DNA of 64,000 nucleotides from Paenibacillus sp. FSL H7-0357 (GTDB taxonomy: Bacteria; Bacillota; Bacilli; Paenibacillales; Paenibacillaceae): the NCBI RefSeq assembly GCF_000758525.1, contig NZ_CP009241.1:4402001-4466000 (forward strand), read 5' to 3'. The notes beneath the pieces are model-generated. The model did no database searches. It worked only from the letters and a program-made list of their open reading frames with translations, and was not told where the DNA came from. Both the position numbers and the translations under genes were made by a program. The first letter of the stretch is position 1, and every line of letters starts with the position of its first letter. Shown in pieces: positions 61,938 through 64,000 of this stretch.

Positions 61938-63350
61938 TTATTTAATTACATGAATTGGGTGGCCTTCCACAAGCTCAGCCGCTTCCATGACGATTTCGCC
62001 AAGGGTTGGATGCGCGTGGATTGTCAATGCGATGTCTTCGAGCGTAGCGCCCATTTCAATCGCCAGACCCAGTTCAGCAATCAGGTTGGAAGCTTCGATA
62101 CCCACAATTTGTGCGCCCAATACGAGGTTGTTCTCGCTGTTTGCCACAATCTTGATGAAGCCATCCGGAGCGTTCAAGGAAACTGCACGGCCATTACCTG
62201 CGAACGGGAATTTGCCGGCTTTTACTTTGTAGCCCTTGTCCTTCGCTTCTTTCTCGGTCAGACCCACACTGGAGCATTCTGGATCGGTGAACACAACAGC
62301 CGGGATGACTTTGTAGTCAACAACGGATTTGTGTCCGGAGATCGCTTCAGCAGCGATTTTGCCTTCGTAAGAAGCTTTGTGTGCCAGAGCAAGGCCTGGA
62401 ACAATATCGCCGATTGCATAGATGTTAGGAATGTTGGTACGGCCCTGGTGGTCAACTTTGATCAAGCCGCGCTCGTCAAGTTCCATACCGATCAAATCCA
62501 ATCCCAGCTCGCCATCCGTATTTGGACGACGTCCTACAGTTACAAGCAGGTAATCCGCAGTAATTTCCTTGGACTCGCCGCCCACGGAGTATTTCACGGT
62601 TACTTCCTTGTCGTTCTGTACAGCACTTTCCGCTTTGGCATTAGTAACAATCTCAATCCCAGTCTTCGCCATGTTCTTGGCAACCAGACGGGTCATATCC
62701 TTGTCAAAGCCAGGCAGAACTGTATCCAGACCTTCAATGATGGTTACTTTAGTGCCAAATTTGGAGTACATTTGGCCAAGCTCGGCTCCGATGTAGCCGC
62801 CGCCGATAACGATCATGCTCTTCGGAATTTCCGGAAGATCAAGCGCTTCGGTCGAAGACAGAATACGTCCGCCAAATGGGAAAGGCTTCAGTTCGATCGG
62901 ACGGGAACCTGTAGCAATGATACAGTTGTTGAATTTGTAGCGGGGAGATTCATGTTCATTGAACAAACGGGCTTCGTTTGTATTGATGAACATAGCTTCA
63001 CCGCTGAATACTTCAATTTTGTTGCCCTTCATCAAACCGGTTACACCGGTTGTCATTCTTTTGACAACGCCGTTTTTGAATTCCTGTGTTTTTGCCCAGT
63101 CTACTTTAACGTTCTCGGCAGTGACACCGAAAACTTCACCGTGCTGTGCAGCTTCGAATTGATGGGCTGCAGAGATCAGAGCCTTGGAAGGAATACATCC
63201 GCGGTTCAAACATACACCGCCGAGTTCCGATTTATCCACAATCAGAACTTTCTGGCCGAGCTGGGCGGCACGAATTGCCGCCACATACCCGCCGGGACCT
63301 GCACCAATTACCAATGTGTCGATTTCGATTGAAGCGTCTCCGACTACCAT
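61938..63350 (-). CDS. lpdA: Dihydrolipoyl dehydrogenase (E3)
   Basis: A 470-residue flavoprotein disulfide reductase that reoxidises lipoamide in pyruvate dehydrogenase. FAD loop VIGAGPGGYVAAIRAAQLG, redox disulfide GGVCLNRGCIPSKAL, NAD loop VIGGGYIGAELGQMYS, IYAIGDI for the FAD, and the C-terminal HAHPTLGEIVMEAA active-site His. Its ribosome binding site GGAGGTG lies in the last codons of pdhC. Last gene of the pdh operon. Confidence 0.97.
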   Translation of the reverse strand: MVVGDASIEIDTLVIGAGPGGYVAAIRAAQLGQKVLIVDKSELGGVCLNRGCIPSKALISAAHQFEAAQHGEVFGVTAENVKVDWAKTQEFKNGVVKRMTTGVTGLMKGNKIEVFSGEAMFINTNEARLFNEHESPRYKFNNCIIATGSRPIELKPFPFGGRILSSTEALDLPEIPKSMIVIGGGYIGAELGQMYSKFGTKVTIIEGLDTVLPGFDKDMTRLVAKNMAKTGIEIVTNAKAESAVQNDKEVTVKYSVGGESKEITADYLLVTVGRRPNTDGELGLDLIGMELDERGLIKVDHQGRTNIPNIYAIGDIVPGLALAHKASYEGKIAAEAISGHKSVVDYKVIPAVVFTDPECSSVGLTEKEAKDKGYKVKAGKFPFAGNGRAVSLNAPDGFIKIVANSENNLVLGAQIVGIEASNLIAELGLAIEMGATLEDIALTIHAHPTLGEIVMEAAELVEGHPIHVIK

Positions 63351-63353
63351 TAA

Positions 63354-64000
63354 TTACACCTCCATAACTAACATATCAGGATTTGCGAGCAGGGTCTTAA
63401 TATAATTCATGAAGTTCTGTGCTGTTGCACCGTCGATGATACGGTGGTCAAAGCTCAGGGACAGCGCCATAACAGGAGCGGCTACGATTTCGCCGTTCTT
63501 CACAACTGGTTTCTCCGTGATACGTCCAGTACCGAGGATCGCCACTTCAGGGAAGTTGATGATCGGTGTAAAGAACATACCGCCAGCGGAACCGATGTTG
63601 CTGATGGAGATTGTGCTGCCTCTCATTTCGTTAGCTGCCAACTTACCGTCGCGTCCGCGCACAGCCAGATCGGTAATGCTGCTGGCAATCATCCAGATGC
63701 TCTTACGGTCAGCATCCTTGATAACCGGAACTATCAAACCGTTGTCTGTATCTGTAGCGATACCGATATTGTAGTATTTCTTGTAGACAATTTCATTGGA
63801 CTCTTCATCAATCATGGCGTTAAGCGCCGGGAATTGACGGGAAGCGGCCACGAGTGCTTTGACGATAAACGGAAGATAAGTCACCTTCACGCCTTTCTTC
63901 TCAGCAACTGGTTTCATGCGGGCACGGAAAGCTACAAGCTCGGTAACATCCACTTCGTCCATGATGGTAACGTGAGGCGCAGTGTATGCGGATTTAACCA
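63354..64000 (-). CDS. pdhC: Pyruvate dehydrogenase E2 (dihydrolipoyl acetyltransferase), partial
   Basis: The C-terminal catalytic part of E2; the 5' end lies beyond the window. [16 protein letters not shown], the [17 protein letters not shown] strand and [19 protein letters not shown] with the active-site His are diagnostic. It transfers acetyl groups to CoA and forms the core of the complex. The lipoyl and peripheral-subunit domains are out of view. It ends four bases before lpdA. Confidence 0.95.
   Translation of the reverse strand, partial: VKSAYTAPHVTIMDEVDVTELVAFRARMKPVAEKKGVKVTYLPFIVKALVAASRQFPALNAMIDEESNEIVYKKYYNIGIATDTDNGLIVPVIKDADRKSIWMIASSITDLAVRGRDGKLAANEMRGSTISISNIGSAGGMFFTPIINFPEVAILGTGRITEKPVVKNGEIVAAPVMALSLSFDHRIIDGATAQNFMNYIKTLLANPDMLVMEV

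Noticed and set aside
61881..63332. A 483-codon open frame on the plus strand
   Set aside because: It lies wholly opposite lpdA and is a codon-bias shadow; no ribosome binding site, no family features.
1..64000. CRISPR arrays, tRNA and rRNA genes
   Set aside because: No regularly spaced short repeats and no tRNA- or rRNA-like sequence were recognised on reading.

Overview
The window looks like a stretch of a Paenibacillus or closely related Bacillales chromosome. Reasons: purine-rich Shine-Dalgarno sequences throughout; frequent TTG and GTG starts; a T-box leader before proS; LexA boxes of the Gram-positive SOS type; and a typical low-GC Gram-positive gene set (xerS, ppk/ppx, glg genes, pspA-DUF350-DUF4178, pyrK/pyrD, namA, bdbD-like, topB, a UvrX-type polymerase, gltD, folA/thyA, lpdA/pdhC). 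No rRNA, tRNA or CRISPR array was seen.

Layout. 1-11.4 kb is an accessory area. It has a MarR regulator with two matching operator sites, uppP, two diverged TetR-flavodoxin cassettes that share an operator sequence, an Imm5-like gene, a lipoprotein gene with a -1 frameshift, and a perfect 128-bp repeat that carries a promoter and ribosome binding site; xerS and a pentapeptide-repeat protein follow. 11.5-24.7 kb is mostly housekeeping: mobB/moeA (molybdenum cofactor), a PspA envelope-stress operon, pyrK-pyrD, namA, a polysaccharide deacetylase, a LysM/3D-domain wall protein, and convergent ppk/ppx. 24.8-34.3 kb holds a polar amino acid ABC importer and a glycogen/maltodextrin block (GH13 amylase, glgA, glgB, divergent glgC). 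34.4-38.6 kb is a four-gene operon: ABC ATPase, FG-GAP-like lipoprotein, response regulator, histidine kinase. 38.7-45.1 kb has an MFS transporter, an ArsR-type regulator, a HAD phosphatase, a thiol-disulfide oxidoreductase and topB.

45.3-52.5 kb is the most plastic part. It contains a LexA-controlled UvrX locus broken by a frameshift, an AT-rich secreted discoidin/FN3 protein, a deleted IS3-family element sitting in the loop of that gene's terminator, and a decayed prophage (integrase, methyltransferase, PAPS-reductase-like and other fragments) between two genes for small secreted or spore-surface-like beta proteins. 52.6-64 kb is again housekeeping: proS with its T-box, a chemoreceptor, gltD, thyA-folA, an LD-carboxypeptidase operon that begins with an apparent ATT start codon, and lpdA/pdhC of pyruvate dehydrogenase.

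The strongest candidate for something undescribed is a repeated 5' leader element. It precedes the GH13 amylase, the MFS transporter and the HAD phosphatase. Each copy has an 8-bp hairpin ending just 5' of the Shine-Dalgarno, with a two-pair compensatory change between loci, and each contains short ORFs beginning Met-Leu-Thr. Two of the three loci carry the unit in tandem. This reading rests on four fully paired hairpins plus one partial one, and needs a genome-wide search.
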